32,770 nt of DNA from CAZPHU01 sp964586285 (GTDB lineage: Bacteria; Fibrobacterota; Chitinivibrionia; Chitinivibrionales; CAYFVL01), in the NCBI GenBank assembly GCA_964586285.1, contig CAZPHU010000035.1, positions 1-32,770 of the forward strand, written 5' to 3'. Of this stretch, positions 31,434 to 32,770 are shown piece after piece. How positions within the stretch are numbered: position 1 is the first letter of the stretch; each line of letters opens with the position of its first letter. The notes under the pieces are model-generated. The model did not search any database. It saw only the letters and a program-made list of their open reading frames with translations, and had not been told where the DNA came from. Made by a program: the position numbers and the translations under genes.

Positions 31434-32770
31434 TCAGGGCGCAGATGTTCCTTCTGCTAAAGCCTTAACACTGTCCGCCTCTGATGTCTGCTTTTGCGAA
31501 ACCACCTCCGGCATTTCCCCGCAACGGGCGATATGGGGGGGCGTAACTCGTTTCAGATAGTCCTCATACCGGGTATAATAGCCGCCCGGAGCCTTGATTC
31601 CCGCCTTCTTTAAAAGGTCGCGAGAAATGAACTTGTGTAGTGTTTTCCCGTCGCGAGCACCGGTATAATGACTATTGCCCTCACCTACACAGGCTATGGT
31701 TATGTCCCGAACATCCGGGGTTTTCTCACCGGAGAGTCTGGACATATCGATTCGAATCACCGCGTTCCAGGAGCAGTAATTGGTTCGTTTGTTACTGGTA
31801 ACATCAACGTTAAAGGGACGAAGTACATCGTCACTGGTTCCGCTTTTGGCAAAGTTTGACAACGGCTCATCGATGTACATAAACTCCGGATCATAAACCG
31901 CCTGCGACATGCTGTCGCCACCAAAAGATTCATCCCCGCCCGGATATGGAATATCGTAGGCATTCAGACCGTCCCATTTATTGGAGGTCAGACGCTTATG
32001 CAGCCCCAGATAGGTGGGCCGAATGTTGTTTTTGTCGGAAAAAGGATGGTAACGCCGGACGGTATCAACCGCGGTGACCGATATCGGACGGTCGTTTAGC
32101 ATTATATGCGATACGGCCAGCGATGGATGATCGGCAGGATTTTCGATAAGATCGTTGTTGTAAAGCATATTAAATAGATGAGCCTGTTCATACAGGGTCA
32201 GCTCCAGCGTGCCCAGCCCGACAGAGTAAAGGCTGTCGGAAATGGGAACCCGCCTGCCGTAGGCTGTCATCGTATCGATATTAACTCCGATTATCCTTGC
32301 CAACTCTTTATAAACCCTGACCCCGGTCACCCGCTTTAGATTCAGATCATTCTTCACACGACCAAATGCACCGATACGGTAGAAAAACTGCTTCAAATTA
32401 AAGGTTAGCGGATCGCTTTGCGCTCTGTTGCCAAACAGAGTCTTGTTAAGCCGATAAACCGTCTCCACGCCCAGGATATTATTTGATGTTGCAAGATGGT
32501 CGAAAACGTAGTTGCATCCTTCGAAAATAAAGCCGTGATTGGCAACCTTATACCCTCTTCCGATGACCGCGCTGTTTACGAAATTCACCCCGATCGGCTT
32601 GTCCCGGGATTTTCGCATCGTACGCGCCCAGGGAACGGAGTCCGGCACAGGCTCCCGATCATCCCATTTATCAAACGGTTTAAACACACCCATATCGAAA
32701 TTCAGTGCATTGAATATCGGCTTGGCCGTGGAGGATCCGTTAGGTGTGCGGTTGTGAAGCAGGCTGACCA
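31434..32770 (-). CDS. penicillin-binding protein, transpeptidase part (5' end missing)
   Basis: The frame is open to the right edge, so the true start lies outside the window; an ATG at 32693 is internal. The visible 445 residues include all three active-site motifs of the transpeptidase family. They are SxxK as GSSTAKPI just after the edge, SxN as SNN in LATSNNILGV, and KSGTS in SNFAKSGTSDD. The stretch TLYEQAHLFNMLYNND fits the region between SxN and KTG in class A-type PBPs. It cross-links peptidoglycan stem peptides in the periplasm. A glycosyltransferase domain, if any, would be upstream of the window. The sequence is divergent, with an unusual tail of about 90 residues. Confidence 0.78.
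   Translation of the reverse strand, partial: VSLLHNRTPNGSSTAKPIFNALNFDMGVFKPFDKWDDREPVPDSVPWARTMRKSRDKPIGVNFVNSAVIGRGYKVANHGFIFEGCNYVFDHLATSNNILGVETVYRLNKTLFGNRAQSDPLTFNLKQFFYRIGAFGRVKNDLNLKRVTGVRVYKELARIIGVNIDTMTAYGRRVPISDSLYSVGLGTLELTLYEQAHLFNMLYNNDLIENPADHPSLAVSHIMLNDRPISVTAVDTVRRYHPFSDKNNIRPTYLGLHKRLTSNKWDGLNAYDIPYPGGDESFGGDSMSQAVYDPEFMYIDEPLSNFAKSGTSDDVLRPFNVDVTSNKRTNYCSWNAVIRIDMSRLSGEKTPDVRDITIACVGEGNSHYTGARDGKTLHKFISRDLLKKAGIKAPGGYYTRYEDYLKRVTPPHIARCGEMPEVVSQKQTSEADSVKALAEGTSAP

Overview
The window comes from a Gram-negative, probably anaerobic or iron-reducing-niche bacterium of moderate GC. It carries two PorV/UPF0164-like outer-membrane beta-barrels, a lipobox lipoprotein, a V-type ATPase subunit, FeoA-type ferrous-iron proteins and many phosphorelay genes. 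The gene style (V-ATPase, Ser/Thr kinase plus sigma-54 activator, PorV-like barrels) would fit the Fibrobacterota/Chitinispirillia or a neighbouring phylum, but that is an inference and no rRNA or marker gene here settles it. Most genes lie on the minus strand.

Layout: (1) 1-128, N-terminus of a V-type ATPase subunit E. (2) 569-8236, a minus-strand chemosensory operon cheA-cheW-cheB-cheR followed by a membrane hybrid histidine kinase and an overlapping Hpt protein; there is no receptor gene and no cheY inside it. (3) 8686-14064, housekeeping genes: pyruvate kinase, a two-CBS protein, an NrnA-like DHH phosphoesterase, a Nudix hydrolase, a lone receiver protein and a small metallophosphoesterase. 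(4) 14352-15662, a secreted protein with two degenerate transglutaminase-like segments. (5) 16003-18850, an NADP-binding oxidoreductase and acetolactate synthase ilvB. (6) 18865-20580, an ArnT-like glycosyltransferase. (7) 20671-22562, an iron cluster fur / fur-feoA fusion / feoA / small Cys-rich membrane protein, without feoB. (8) 22763-26409, envelope proteins including a His-rich secreted protein translationally coupled to a beta-barrel. (9) 27116-31073, a small HTH protein and a signalling operon TPR lipoprotein / Ser-Thr kinase / sigma-54 activator. (10) 31434-32770, a partial penicillin-binding protein.

The most striking element is the 350-base leader of ilvB. A good promoter is followed by two complete, different, back-to-back ribosome-mediated attenuators. 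Each has its own short peptide gene with a run of Val/Ile/Leu/Thr codons and its own intrinsic terminator, and in each a 2:3 antiterminator can be drawn whose first arm sits at the leader-peptide stop codon. I could find no description from memory of such a tandem ilv attenuator. The peptide genes are too short for routine gene calling.

Other points of interest are the Fur-FeoA fusion in an iron locus lacking feoB, a near-consensus -24/-12 promoter ahead of the His-rich protein, the out-of-frame overlap between the hybrid kinase and its Hpt domain, and a Glu in place of the usual Asp in the NrnA-like enzyme. No tRNA, rRNA, CRISPR array or insertion sequence was recognised.
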